Shown here: positions 16,239 through 24,470 of the stretch, piece after piece | Position numbering within the stretch: position 1 is the stretch's first letter | Layout of the letters: each line of letters begins with the position of its first letter | NCBI GenBank assembly: GCA_023433275.1 | Contig: JAEZDN010000091.1 | Location: 1 to 28,383 of the forward strand | Origin: Verrucomicrobiota bacterium | GTDB lineage: Bacteria > Verrucomicrobiota > Verrucomicrobiia > Opitutales > Opitutaceae | Length of the DNA stretch: 28,383 nt | Reading direction: 5' to 3' | Made by a program: the position numbers and the translations under genes | The notes under the pieces: model-generated | What the model saw: only the letters and a program-made list of their open reading frames with translations | Told to the model about the DNA's origin: nothing | The model's database searches: none

Positions 16239-17516
16239 TTAACCCAGCCCCGTGGGAATCGCCGCCGTGAGGTTCACCGGTGCGCCGGACGTCACGAGGA
16301 GATTGTCCTCGATGCGCACCCCGCCCAGGTGCAAGTGCTGGTCGACGAGGTCCCAATTGACCGTATCGGCAAAGCGCGCGCGGCGCCCGTAGTCCCGGAG
16401 AATGGCGGGAATGAAATAGAGGCCGGGCTCGACGGTCACCACGTAGCCCTCGCGCAGGATCAGGTCCATGCGGAGGCTGCGCAGGCTGGGCCGGGGATCG
16501 CGGGCGCGCCCCGGTTCCAGACCGCTCGCGTCGCGCACGCCGAGCCCGACCATGTGACCCAGTCCGTGGGGATAGAAGAGCGTGTGAACCTCCTGTTCGA
16601 CGAGGGATTGAGGATCGCCCCGCACCACCCCCATCGAGCCGAGTCCCGCCATGAGGTCGGCGGCCGTGGCGTAGTGGAGATCCTTCCATTCGGCTCCGGG
16701 GCGGCATCGGTCGCAGGTGCGCTGCTGCGCGCCCATGACGACATTGTACAAATCGCGCTGGAAAGCGGAGGGCCGGCCCGCGACGTAGGTGCGGGTGACG
16801 TCGGTGACGTAACGGTCCACCTGCGCGCCGGAATCGATCAGAATGAAATCCCCGTCCCGCGCCAGGCGATCGGGCGAGGGCGAACCGTGGAAAACCGCGC
16901 TGTGCGTGCCTGCGCCGATGATGGTGTCGTAGCCGGTGGTTTGGGCGCCATGGCGGAAATACTCCGCCTCAAGTTCGATCTGAAGGGCGCGCTCGCTCAC
17001 GCCGGGTTTGATCATCGGTTGGATCGCGGCGTAGCCCGCGGCGGTGGCGGCCGCGCTTCGCTTGAGAATTTCAATCTCGGCGGCCTCCTTCGGTCGGCGG
17101 GCGTGTTTGTAGGTCTCGCGCACAGCGGCCGTGCGCGCCTCGTCCGCGGCGATTCCGCTTACGGGCGCACCGAGCATGATGACCGGACGACCGCGGCGTC
17201 GCAGCAGCCAGTCGGGGAAACGCGAAAGAAGCTCGCCCGGCAATTGTTCGCGGCCCTCCCACACGCGGTCCATCTCGGTGACTTCCGGCACGAAGGATAT
17301 CCAACCGTTGTCTCGTGGATCATAGGCGAGGATCCCCCCGATGGCGTCGGCGTGGCCGGTCAGGTAATAATATTCCTGGTGCGCGATATAGGGCAGCAAG
17401 GCGTCGCTGATCTCGGGCTTGGACAAGGGCAGGCCCGAGCCGATGAGCAGGATTTCATCGGTCAGGCCCAGCGTGCGGGCGATGCGGTCGCGACGGGCGG
17501 CAAAGTCGAAGGACAT
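16239..17516 (-). CDS. pepP: Xaa-Pro aminopeptidase, M24B family (PepP-like)
   Basis: A 425-residue cytoplasmic metallopeptidase that removes N-terminal residues before proline. The N-terminal creatinase-like domain spans about 1-155 (YYYLTGHADAIGG, MDRVWEGRE). The pita-bread domain has the five metal ligands in order: FILIDSGAQ (Asp), VTDVTRTY (Asp), HGLGHMVGLGV (His), VVTVEPGLYF (Glu) and GGVRIEDNLLV (Glu). Length is usual for PepP. It stands alone on the minus strand, facing the sensor gene, with a 426-nt repeat-filled gap upstream. Confidence 0.95.
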   Translation of the reverse strand: MSFDFAARRDRIARTLGLTDEILLIGSGLPLSKPEISDALLPYIAHQEYYYLTGHADAIGGILAYDPRDNGWISFVPEVTEMDRVWEGREQLPGELLSRFPDWLLRRRGRPVIMLGAPVSGIAADEARTAAVRETYKHARRPKEAAEIEILKRSAAATAAGYAAIQPMIKPGVSERALQIELEAEYFRHGAQTTGYDTIIGAGTHSAVFHGSPSPDRLARDGDFILIDSGAQVDRYVTDVTRTYVAGRPSAFQRDLYNVVMGAQQRTCDRCRPGAEWKDLHYATAADLMAGLGSMGVVRGDPQSLVEQEVHTLFYPHGLGHMVGLGVRDASGLEPGRARDPRPSLRSLRMDLILREGYVVTVEPGLYFIPAILRDYGRRARFADTVNWDLVDQHLHLGGVRIEDNLLVTSGAPVNLTAAIPTGLG

Positions 17517-17606
17517 GGGGCGAGGTTAGACGGGGCCCATCGCCGCGCAACTCCGGAGCCGACACAGGTCCAAGGGAACCCGAAAACCCACGCAACGTCG
17601 TCCGGC

Positions 17607-17677
17607 GCGCAGCGAAGGATCCACGAAGCGGGCTTACATTCGTGCTTTGCCTTGGACCTTCGCTTTGCTGCTCATGA
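17607..17677. repeat. Degenerate copy of a GAAGGATCC-type palindromic repeat
   Basis: Left arm (about 17607-17623) contains CAGCGAAGGATCC; right arm (about 17651-17677) contains its decayed inverse (TGGACCTTCGCTTTGCTG). It is the weaker of two such palindromes in the 17517-17942 gap. Confidence 0.45.
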
Positions 17678-17736
17678 ACTGAACGAGTTTTGAGTCTGTG
17701 AGGCGTCTCCCTATTAGAAATACCTCAAACCTCCCC

Positions 17737-17829
17737 CCACCGTCATCCTGAACGCAGTGAAGGATCCACGGAGTCGGCGCACGTCCGTCCTTTCCCTTGG
17801 ATCCTTCGCTCCGCTCAGGATGACGGTGG
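17737..17829. repeat. 32-bp inverted repeat, GTCATCCTGA...GAAGGATCC type
   Basis: Arms 17737-17768 and 17798-17829 match at 29 of 32 positions with a 29-nt loop. Arm content is CCACCGTCATCCTGA plus GAAGGATCCA. This resembles a palindrome scattered in many bacterial genomes. Apart from this and the copy at 17607, the 426-nt gap (17517-17942) shows no gene; the part after 17830 is AT-richer and featureless. Confidence 0.65.
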
Positions 17830-17942
17830 TGGTCGTATCTTCCATTCTCCAAAGTTAATTTCGCTATGCCACCGCCAACGGTTGCCCCGGTAACAATGTA
17901 TATCCAACTTCGGGGTTAGAACCGCGATGGCTTTTATGCGCG

Positions 17943-20927
17943 CTACAGCAGGGCCGCGTGCAGGATCTCGACCGGGTGCAACGCCGTGCGCCCGGTGCCG
18001 TCCTTGATCTGGTGACGGCAGCTCGTGCCCGGGGCGGCGACGAGCGTGTCTGAGCCGGCAGCGCGGACCGCGGGAAAGAGCACGAGTTCGCCGATCTGTT
18101 GGGAGATGGCGAAGTGTTCGGCTTCGTAACCGAAGGAACCGGCCATGCCGCAGCAGCCGCTGGGGATGATCGACACTTGATGGCCGGCGGGAAGTTCGAG
18201 CATGCGCACTGTCGGCGTCAGCGAGGAGAGCGCCTTCTGATGACAGTGACCGTGGAGCTGGATGGTGCGCGGCGCCGCGCGGAACTGGTCGGGGCGGATG
18301 CGTCCGGCGTCGATCTCACGGGCGATGAATTCCTCGAGGAGCAGGGCGTTTTTTGCCAGCGCACGGGCGGCGGGCTTGAGATGCGCGGGGACGAGATCGG
18401 GATACTCGTCACGGAAGCCGAGGAGCGCGCCGGGTTCGATCCCGATGAGCGGGGCGGCGTCCGAGACCAGATCCTTGAGCGACTCGACGTTCTGGATGGC
18501 GATGGCTTGTGCCTCGCGGACGAGGCCCTTGGAGAGTTGAGGGCGGCCGCTTTCGGTGGGCGGAGGGATGACGACCTCGTAGCCGAGGCGCTCAAGCAAC
18601 TCGACGGCCTTGATGCCGATCGCGGCGTCGGTGGTGTTGGTGGATTCGTCGCAGAAGAAGTGAACGCGGGAGCGGGGAAAATTCTCGTGTAGGGGCGCGG
18701 CTTGTCCGCGCTCGTGGGCGCGCGCCAGGCGCGCCCCTGTAACCTGGCGCTTCGCAAACCAGGCCCGCAGTGTCTGCTCATGCAGCGTGGGCAGGCTGCG
18801 CGCCCGGGCGAAGCCGGCAAAATCCTTCAGCCAGCGGGACGTGTCGGGGGCGGTGACGATCCAGTTGTAGAGCGCGGGCGCGAGGGACGCCCAGCGCATG
18901 GATTGCGCGAAGTTGGCGACGAGGCGCGAGCGCAGCGGCACGCCATGGGCGTCGTTGTAGTGTTGCTGCCACTCGGCTTTCAGGCGCGTGAGGTCAACGT
19001 TCGAGGGGCACTCCGTCTTGCAGCCCTTGCACGAAAGGCAGAGATCCATGACCTCCGCGACCTCGGGGCTGTCCCACGGGTTGGTCACGTGGCGCGGGTG
19101 GGTGAGGACCTGGCGCAGGAGATTGGCCCGGCCGCGGGTGCTGTCGGCCTCGTTGCGCGTCACCATGTAACTCGGGCACATCGTGCCGCCCATGCGGTGG
19201 GACTTGAGGCATTCGCCGGCGCCCGAGCATTTCTCGGCAGCGCGAACCACGCCAAGGCTGGCGCTGAAATCGAAGATCGTCGCGTGCTCGGGGGTCGGGT
19301 GTGCCGGACCGTGCCGCAACGAGGTGTCCATCGGCGGCGTGTCGATGATCTTGCCCGGGTTGAAGATGCCGTGCGGGTCGAAGGTTTCCTTGATCCGGCG
19401 CATCATGGCGTAGCATTCGTCGCCCACCATGAAGCGGATGAACTCGCCGCGCAGGCGGCCGTCGCCATGTTCGCCGGAGAGTGAGCCGCGGTATTTCTTC
19501 ACGAGCGCGGCGACGTCCGTGGCGATGGCGCGGAACATCCGCAAGCCTTCCGGGGTTTTGAGATTGAAGAGCGGGCGCGTGTGCAACTCGCCCGCGCCGG
19601 CATGGGCGTAGTAGGTGCAGGTGATGCCGTATTTGTCGCGCATGAGGGCGTCGAACTCCGCGATGTAGGCTGGCAGGTCCTCGACCGCGACGGCGGTGTC
19701 CTCGACGTTTTCACGCGGGCGGGTGTCGCCGACGACGTTGTTGGTCAAACCCTGGCCGGCACTGCGCAGATCCCAGACGCGCTTGCACTCGTCACCCCAC
19801 AGCACGGGATAGGCGTAGCCAAGGCCGGCGGCGCGCAGCTCCGTTTCCAGGGCCCGCATCGCGGCCTCGATGGCCTCGCGGTTATCGCGACGTATCTCGA
19901 CGACGAGCACGGCGCCGGGGTCGCCCTGCACGAAGGCGCGGTTGCGCGTGTGCGCGGGATTGTCGCGCGTGCCGGCGAGGAGCGCGCGGTCGATTAGTTC
20001 GCAGGCATGCGGGCGATGCCGCATGGCGATGAGCGTGGCCTTCAGCGCGCCCTGGACGTCGGTGAAATGCGCGCAGAGCAGTGCGCCCGGCGGCGGCAGC
20101 GGCTCGAGGTTCAGCTCGAACTCCACGCCGAGGAAGAGCGTGCCCTCGGAGCCGGCGACCAGGCGGCAGAGATTGAAGGGCTGGTCGGAGGTGGGATCGA
20201 AGACGTTGCACGCCATCAGGCGATCGAGCGCGTAGCCGGTGTTGCGTCGGGTGACGGTGGGCTTCGGGTAGTTCGCGCGGATGAGTTCGCGGTGACGGGC
20301 GTCGCCGAGGAGATCGCGGACGGTGCGGTGGATCCGGGTCTCGAGCGTGTCGGGGCCCGCGCACTTGGCGGCGAATTCGGCGGCGGTGAGGGGGCCGAAG
20401 GTGACGGCGGAGCCATCGCTGAGGAAGCCACGGGCGGAAACGAGGTGTTCGCGGGTGGTGCCGTAGACGATGGAGTTGGCGCCGCAGGAATTGTTGCCGA
20501 CCATGCCACCGATCATGGCGCGGTTCGCGGTGGCGGTCTCGGGCGTGAAGAAGAGCCGGTGCGGCGCGAGGAGCAGGTTGAGCTCGTTGCGGACGAGACC
20601 GGGTTGCACCCGCGCCCGGCGCGAGGCCGGGTCGATGGCGAGGAGTCGGTTCAGGTGATGGCCCAGGTCGACCACGATGCCGGCGCCCACGACCTGTCCG
20701 GCGAGCGAGGTGCCGGCGGTGCGCGGGATCAGGCCGATGCGGTGTCGCGCGGCAAAGAGGACGAGTTCACGGACGTCGGATTCGGAACGGGGGAAGGCGA
20801 CGGCGAGCGGGAGTTCCTGGTACTCGGAGGCGTCGGTCGCGTAGAGCGCGCGCATGGTCCGGCCGGCGTGCAGCGTGCCTTGGAGCCGGGCGGCGAGCGG
20901 GGCGAGGTCGGGGACAGGGGCGGTCAT
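17943..20927 (-). CDS. ydiJ: FAD- and Fe-S-dependent D-2-hydroxyacid dehydrogenase, YdiJ type
   Basis: A 994-residue fusion enzyme. Residues about 35-265 form the FAD-binding PCMH domain (IPRTAGTSLAGQVVGAG, GGMVGNNSCGANS), and about 270-540 the FAD-oxidase C-terminal domain (GEHGDGRLRGEFIRF). Two ferredoxin-type clusters follow (CSGAGECLKSHRMGGTMCPS, and CLSCKGCKTECPSNVD near 627-645), then CCG-type cysteine-rich motifs (HGHCHQKAL, PSGCCGMAGSFGYEAEH). E. coli and Pseudomonas YdiJ of about 1,000 residues oxidises D-2-hydroxyglutarate; D-lactate is an alternative. Residues about 730-747 are an extra segment coded by a REP pair, in a linker between the two Fe-S parts. It is divergent from the next two genes, which may belong to the same lysine pathway. 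Confidence 0.93.
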   Translation of the reverse strand: MTAPVPDLAPLAARLQGTLHAGRTMRALYATDASEYQELPLAVAFPRSESDVRELVLFAARHRIGLIPRTAGTSLAGQVVGAGIVVDLGHHLNRLLAIDPASRRARVQPGLVRNELNLLLAPHRLFFTPETATANRAMIGGMVGNNSCGANSIVYGTTREHLVSARGFLSDGSAVTFGPLTAAEFAAKCAGPDTLETRIHRTVRDLLGDARHRELIRANYPKPTVTRRNTGYALDRLMACNVFDPTSDQPFNLCRLVAGSEGTLFLGVEFELNLEPLPPPGALLCAHFTDVQGALKATLIAMRHRPHACELIDRALLAGTRDNPAHTRNRAFVQGDPGAVLVVEIRRDNREAIEAAMRALETELRAAGLGYAYPVLWGDECKRVWDLRSAGQGLTNNVVGDTRPRENVEDTAVAVEDLPAYIAEFDALMRDKYGITCTYYAHAGAGELHTRPLFNLKTPEGLRMFRAIATDVAALVKKYRGSLSGEHGDGRLRGEFIRFMVGDECYAMMRRIKETFDPHGIFNPGKIIDTPPMDTSLRHGPAHPTPEHATIFDFSASLGVVRAAEKCSGAGECLKSHRMGGTMCPSYMVTRNEADSTRGRANLLRQVLTHPRHVTNPWDSPEVAEVMDLCLSCKGCKTECPSNVDLTRLKAEWQQHYNDAHGVPLRSRLVANFAQSMRWASLAPALYNWIVTAPDTSRWLKDFAGFARARSLPTLHEQTLRAWFAKRQVTGARLARAHERGQAAPLHENFPRSRVHFFCDESTNTTDAAIGIKAVELLERLGYEVVIPPPTESGRPQLSKGLVREAQAIAIQNVESLKDLVSDAAPLIGIEPGALLGFRDEYPDLVPAHLKPAARALAKNALLLEEFIAREIDAGRIRPDQFRAAPRTIQLHGHCHQKALSSLTPTVRMLELPAGHQVSIIPSGCCGMAGSFGYEAEHFAISQQIGELVLFPAVRAAGSDTLVAAPGTSCRHQIKDGTGRTALHPVEILHAALL
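18689..18741. repeat. REP pair (BIME-like) inside the ydiJ-like gene
   Basis: The left element begins GTAGGGGCGCGGCTTGT and has stem CGCGG/CCGCG; the right element, in opposite orientation, ends GCGCCCCTGTA. Both match the head and CTTG loop pattern of the intergenic family at 24281. The unit adds 54 nt (18 codons, T730-H747 of the protein), so the frame is kept. Confidence 0.6.
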
Positions 20928-20974
20928 CGAGGCGGCTGGGGCGCGGTACGTTTCGGATACTTAGAGCGGCCAAG

Positions 20975-21002
20975 GAGGTCGCAGCAAGACTGCGCCCCTA
21001 CG
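20975..21002 (-). repeat. Single REP of the GTAG family
   Basis: Read on the minus strand, this 28-nt element equals bases 24281-24308 at 27 of 28 positions. Head CGTAGGGG, stem CGCAG/CTGCG, loop TCTTG. It lies in the 121-nt divergent gap between the ydiJ-like gene and the 468-residue protein gene, 46 nt before the latter's ATG. Confidence 0.75.
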
Positions 21003-21048
21003 ATTTGGGTCAGGGCAGAAATGCCTTGGTAAATGGCGGGAGGGCTTT

Positions 21049-22455
21049 ATGACGCAGTCGAAGCCCATGCCCACGCTCCAAACCCCCGACAATTTCAACT
21101 GGCCGCTGGCGTACGAGGCGGAGGCGCTGCTCTCCCGCTTCATCAACGCGTTTTTGGAACGAAACACCTTCGCGCGCACGCTGGCGCGGCGGATGCACAC
21201 CGAGACTGGCACGGAGTTTTTCGAATGGACCGACAGCCTGGTGGTTTCGCGTGGGCATGAAGCGGCGTTTCGCGCGGTGGGTTTCGTGACCGAGAACGTC
21301 GAGGCGCCCGCGCACATCATCGTGCTCGCGCACCCGCATGCCATGCTGCCGCGTGTGCGGGTCTGCACCCGGTCGCCGGAAACCGCCTGGCCGGTGGCGC
21401 TCCTGCTGCGGCCGGAGTTCCTGCCCGACTTCATGGCGCGCCATGGCCTGGAAGGGGAAATCGAAGGCGCGCCCGGGGCGCGTTTCCGGACGCTCACGGT
21501 GAGCCAGGAGAACGGCACGACGCTGCGCGCGTGCGAGCGGTTGGGTTATCGCGGCTATCTCACGCATGAGCCGGCGCCGGGTTTTGCCGACGCGGTGTGG
21601 AAAGTTCGAGAGCTGTGGCGGGCGCGGCGGCGGGCATTTCCGAATGATGACGATGGCGTGAAGGCCGCCTTCGATGCGCTGCACCAAAGCATCGCGCTGG
21701 TGGGCCGTGAGGTCGCGTGCGAGCTGTACTTCGCCGAGGAGCGCGAATTCTGGATGTTCCGGAACCGCGCCGGCCGCGTGCAGAAGCGCCGGCAGGATCA
21801 ACTGGGACTCGGCTGGGCGAATCACGATCACCACACCTATCGCTGTTCGCGGCGGTATTTTCCGGACCTGGTGCAGTTCATGGAAATGCTCGGGCTCGAG
21901 AAGCGCGAGCGCTTCTACGCGGGTGCCGAGGCAGGGTGGGGCGCGCAGGTGATGGAAACGCCGGCGGTCGGGATCGTGGTGTTCGCGGACGTGGATCTGC
22001 TGCCCGACGAAGTGAACGAGGACTACGCGGCGCGACGCCTGCCGGAAGTGTCGAAGGTCGGCACGGTCGGACTGTGGTGCGGCCTGCATGGCGACAGCTT
22101 CCTGCAGGCGGGCATGCACCACCTCGAGGCGCGGTTCAACCACCCGTTGCTGCGCGAGCAATTGGCGGCCGAGGGCATCAACACCATGAAGCCGTTCTCG
22201 GATTTCCCGTTCCTCAAGCAGGCCTTCACCGAAGGCGAACGTTGGCGGGTCGACCCGGCGCGGGTCGAGCGGTTGCGTGCGCAGGGCTCGATCACGGAAG
22301 CGCAGGCAGCGTCCTTCATCAAGGACGGCGCGATTGGCAGCCACTTGGAAAACCTGGAGCGCAAGGGTGGGTTCAAGGGCTTCAACCAGAAGTCGGTGAG
22401 CGCCATCATCTCCGCCGTCGACCCGCGCAAGGTTCAGGAGGCGCATGCGCACTGA
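21049..22455 (+). CDS. Unrecognised 468-residue protein with HxHH motif, possible metal-dependent dioxygenase
   Basis: No family is recognised with certainty. The N-terminal part (about 20-60) has FINAFLERNTFARTLARRMH; the middle has N258-H-D-H-H-T-Y264 followed by RYFPDLVQFMEMLG, RERFYAG and WGAQVMETP, then IVVFADVDLLPDE, an arrangement reminiscent of VOC (glyoxalase/dioxygenase) folds with His and Glu metal ligands. The C-terminal third (about 370-465) is helical. By context, between a YdiJ-type dehydrogenase and an ALDH7 enzyme, the missing lysine-pathway step would be conversion of 2-oxoadipate to D-2-hydroxyglutarate (HglS, a VOC-like enzyme). However, the YdcJ/HglS motifs I know are not seen, so that role is only a hypothesis. 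ATG 21049 is used; GGAGGG lies 7 nt or so upstream (21039-21044), a fair Shine-Dalgarno. Confidence 0.8.
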   Translation: MTQSKPMPTLQTPDNFNWPLAYEAEALLSRFINAFLERNTFARTLARRMHTETGTEFFEWTDSLVVSRGHEAAFRAVGFVTENVEAPAHIIVLAHPHAMLPRVRVCTRSPETAWPVALLLRPEFLPDFMARHGLEGEIEGAPGARFRTLTVSQENGTTLRACERLGYRGYLTHEPAPGFADAVWKVRELWRARRRAFPNDDDGVKAAFDALHQSIALVGREVACELYFAEEREFWMFRNRAGRVQKRRQDQLGLGWANHDHHTYRCSRRYFPDLVQFMEMLGLEKRERFYAGAEAGWGAQVMETPAVGIVVFADVDLLPDEVNEDYAARRLPEVSKVGTVGLWCGLHGDSFLQAGMHHLEARFNHPLLREQLAAEGINTMKPFSDFPFLKQAFTEGERWRVDPARVERLRAQGSITEAQAASFIKDGAIGSHLENLERKGGFKGFNQKSVSAIISAVDPRKVQEAHAH

Positions 22456-22554
22456 AATCCGGGCACCGGTCCGGAACCTCGGTTCCCGACCGCAATGACG
22501 CGGGTCGTTCACCAAACCCAGGGGCGGGCGCGTTTATGATGACCAACTCTCTTA

Positions 22555-22641
22555 TGCCTCACGCCAAGGACGCGGAGTACGCGAAGGTTTGTTCCAGTTC
22601 ACGAAATCGCTCCGCGTCCTTTGCGGCCCTGGCGTGAGGCA
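22555..22641. repeat. 23-bp bulged inverted repeat before the ALDH7 gene
   Basis: TGCCTCACGCC (22555-22565) pairs with GGCGTGAGGCA (22631-22641), and AAGGACGCGGAG (22566-22577) pairs with CTCCGCGTCCTT (22610-22621), both perfectly. A 9-nt bulge (22622-22630) separates the right halves. It ends 9 nt before ATG 22651, so if transcribed it would form a strong hairpin at the ribosome start. Confidence 0.7.
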
Positions 22642-22650
22642 CCTTCATTC

Positions 22651-24189
22651 ATGAAAACCACATCAGTCAGCGCTGTCGCCAAGGCGATTTTCCCGAAGCT
22701 CGGCTTGTCCGGGAAGTCGATCAACGCGGGTGTCTTCCATGGCAACTGGGGCGGTACGGGGGCGGTGATTGAGAAACATTCGCCGATCGATGGTTCGTTG
22801 CTGGGGCGGGTGCGTTCAGCCGCAGGGGAGGATTATGAGAAGACGGTGGCCGCGGCGCAGGTGGCGTTTGCCGGCTGGCGTGATCTGCCGGCGCCGAAGC
22901 GCGGCGAGGTGGTGCGGCGCTATGGCGAGGCGTTGCGTGGGTTGAAGAAGGAACTGGGGCGGCTCGTGGTGCTTGAGACGGGAAAGATCATCGCGGAGGG
23001 CGAGGGCGAGGTGCAGGAAATGATCGACATCTGCGACTTCGCCACCGGCCTGTCGCGGCAGTTGCACGGCCTGACGATCGCGTCCGAGCGACCCGGCCAC
23101 CGCATGATGGAGCAATGGCAGCCGCTCGGCGTGGTCGGCATCATCTCGGCGTTCAACTTTCCCGTGGCGGTGTGGGCATGGAACAGCGCGCTCGCGGCGG
23201 TGGGCGGGGACGCGACGCTGTGGAAGCCGTCGGAGAAAACGCCGCTGACCGCCATCGCGTGCATCAAGCTCGCGGAGAAGGTTTGCCGCGCGTGCGGTGT
23301 GGATCCCGCGATCTTTGCGCTCGCGATCGGGGACGGCGCCACCGTGGGCGAGTTGATGAGCCATGACCTGCGGCTGCCTCTGGTTTCGGCCACGGGCTCG
23401 ACGCGCATGGGGCGCCGGGTGGGCGAGGTGGTGGCGAAGCGCTTCGGGCGCTCGCTGCTCGAACTGGGCGGAAACAACGCGATCATCGTGACGCCGTCCG
23501 CGGACCTGAAGCTTGCGCTGCGGGCGGTCCTCTTCGGGGCGGTGGGGACAGCGGGACAGCGTTGCACGAGCACGCGCCGGCTTTTCGTGCATGAGTCGAT
23601 CCGGAAGAAATTTACGGCGTCGCTGGTGGCGGCTTACAAATCGCTGCCCATCGGTTCGCCCTTGAAGCCTGGCACGCTGGTCGGTCCGTTGATCGATGAG
23701 GCGGCGGTGCAGACCATGCAGGACGCGCTGACGCACCTGAAGCTGCACGGCGGGAAGATCCTGTTTGGGGGTGAACGCTTGAAGGGCACGTATGTCGTGC
23801 CCGCGATTGTCGAGGCAGAGAATGACTGGCCGGTCGTGCAGCATGAGACCTTCGCCCCGATCCTGTATGTGATGGGCTACACGAAACTGTCGGACGCGAT
23901 CGCGATGCAGAACGCCGTGCCGCAGGGGTTAAGTTCGGCGATCTTCACGACTGACTTGCGCGAGGCGGAGCAATTCCTGTCGGCGCGCGGCAGCGATTGC
24001 GGCATCGCCAATGTGAACATCGGCACGAGCGGGGCCGAGATCGGCGGGGCCTTCGGGGGCGAGAAGGAAACCGGCGGCGGCCGCGAGAGCGGCAGCGACG
24101 CGTGGAAGGCGTACATGCGGCGGCAGACGGTCACGATCAATTATTCGGACGCGTTGCCGCTGGCGCAGGGGATTCGGTTCGGGGAGTGA
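22651..24189 (+). CDS. amaB: ALDH7-family aldehyde dehydrogenase (aminoadipate semialdehyde / P6C dehydrogenase)
   Basis: A 512-residue NAD-dependent aldehyde dehydrogenase. Antiquitin (ALDH7) hallmarks are present: FNFPVAVWAWNSALA, WKPSEKTPLTA, PLVSATGSTRMG, the catalytic Glu in LLELGGNNA (E271), the catalytic C305 in GTAGQRCTSTRR, and the diagnostic GGAFGGEKETGGGRESGSD segment. ALDH7 enzymes oxidise 2-aminoadipate 6-semialdehyde (in equilibrium with piperideine-6-carboxylate) to 2-aminoadipate in lysine breakdown. ATG 22651 is chosen; an upstream in-frame TTG lies in the repeat at 22555-22641. It follows the 468-residue gene by 195 nt. Confidence 0.93.
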   Translation: MKTTSVSAVAKAIFPKLGLSGKSINAGVFHGNWGGTGAVIEKHSPIDGSLLGRVRSAAGEDYEKTVAAAQVAFAGWRDLPAPKRGEVVRRYGEALRGLKKELGRLVVLETGKIIAEGEGEVQEMIDICDFATGLSRQLHGLTIASERPGHRMMEQWQPLGVVGIISAFNFPVAVWAWNSALAAVGGDATLWKPSEKTPLTAIACIKLAEKVCRACGVDPAIFALAIGDGATVGELMSHDLRLPLVSATGSTRMGRRVGEVVAKRFGRSLLELGGNNAIIVTPSADLKLALRAVLFGAVGTAGQRCTSTRRLFVHESIRKKFTASLVAAYKSLPIGSPLKPGTLVGPLIDEAAVQTMQDALTHLKLHGGKILFGGERLKGTYVVPAIVEAENDWPVVQHETFAPILYVMGYTKLSDAIAMQNAVPQGLSSAIFTTDLREAEQFLSARGSDCGIANVNIGTSGAEIGGAFGGEKETGGGRESGSDAWKAYMRRQTVTINYSDALPLAQGIRFGE

Positions 24190-24280
24190 GCTCAGGGGAG
24201 GGCCTGGGGTTCAGGGTCCCGGGGTCTGGGCTCAGGGATTTGAGGTTCGAGAATGGGAGAGCGGAGCGCCCTTCTTGACT

Positions 24281-24359
24281 CGTAGGGGCGCAGTCTTGCT
24301 GCGCCCTCGGGGCATGCGCCGCGAGCGAGCGGCGGGCGCAGCGAGTCTGCGCCCCTACG
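24281..24359. repeat. Inverted pair of GTAG-headed REPs (BIME)
   Basis: Arms 24281-24306 and 24334-24359 (26 nt each) are inverted with 24 of 26 matches. Each begins CGTAGGGGCGCAG and has its own small stem (CGCAG/CTGCG). The 27-nt centre has a further stem GCCGC/GCGGC. Near-identical copies at 20975 and 11773 show that this is a mobile or amplified family. Confidence 0.8.
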
Positions 24360-24383
24360 AGTTGGTTCGAGGTTGGGTTGGCT

Positions 24384-24458
24384 GTAGGAGCCTGTTCAGG
24401 CGACCAGGAGTTTCGCCGACGGCGGCCGGTCGGGGGTCGCCCGTAAACAGGCTCCTAC
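24384..24458. repeat. Second REP pair, GTAGGAG subfamily
   Basis: GTAGGAGCCTGTTCAGG then CGACC (24384-24405) is inverted against 24435-24458, which reads in reverse GTAGGAGCCTGTTTACGGG then CGACC; two extra bases separate the arms' otherwise matching sequence. Together with the pair at 24281 it fills most of the 281-nt gap after the ALDH7 gene; the first 90 nt of this gap (24190-24280) are G-rich with repeated CAGGG and hold no gene. Confidence 0.75.
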
Positions 24459-24470
24459 GCTGGGGAAGCC

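Noticed and set aside
21049..22455. Direct naming of the 468-residue protein as HglS/YdcJ (2-oxoadipate dioxygenase)
   Set aside because: Motifs recalled for YdcJ/HglS, such as HINHLTPRTLDID, are absent; context alone is not enough for a name.
24281..24458. CRISPR array
   Set aside because: The repeats are inverted pairs of two kinds with no regular spacers and no cas genes.
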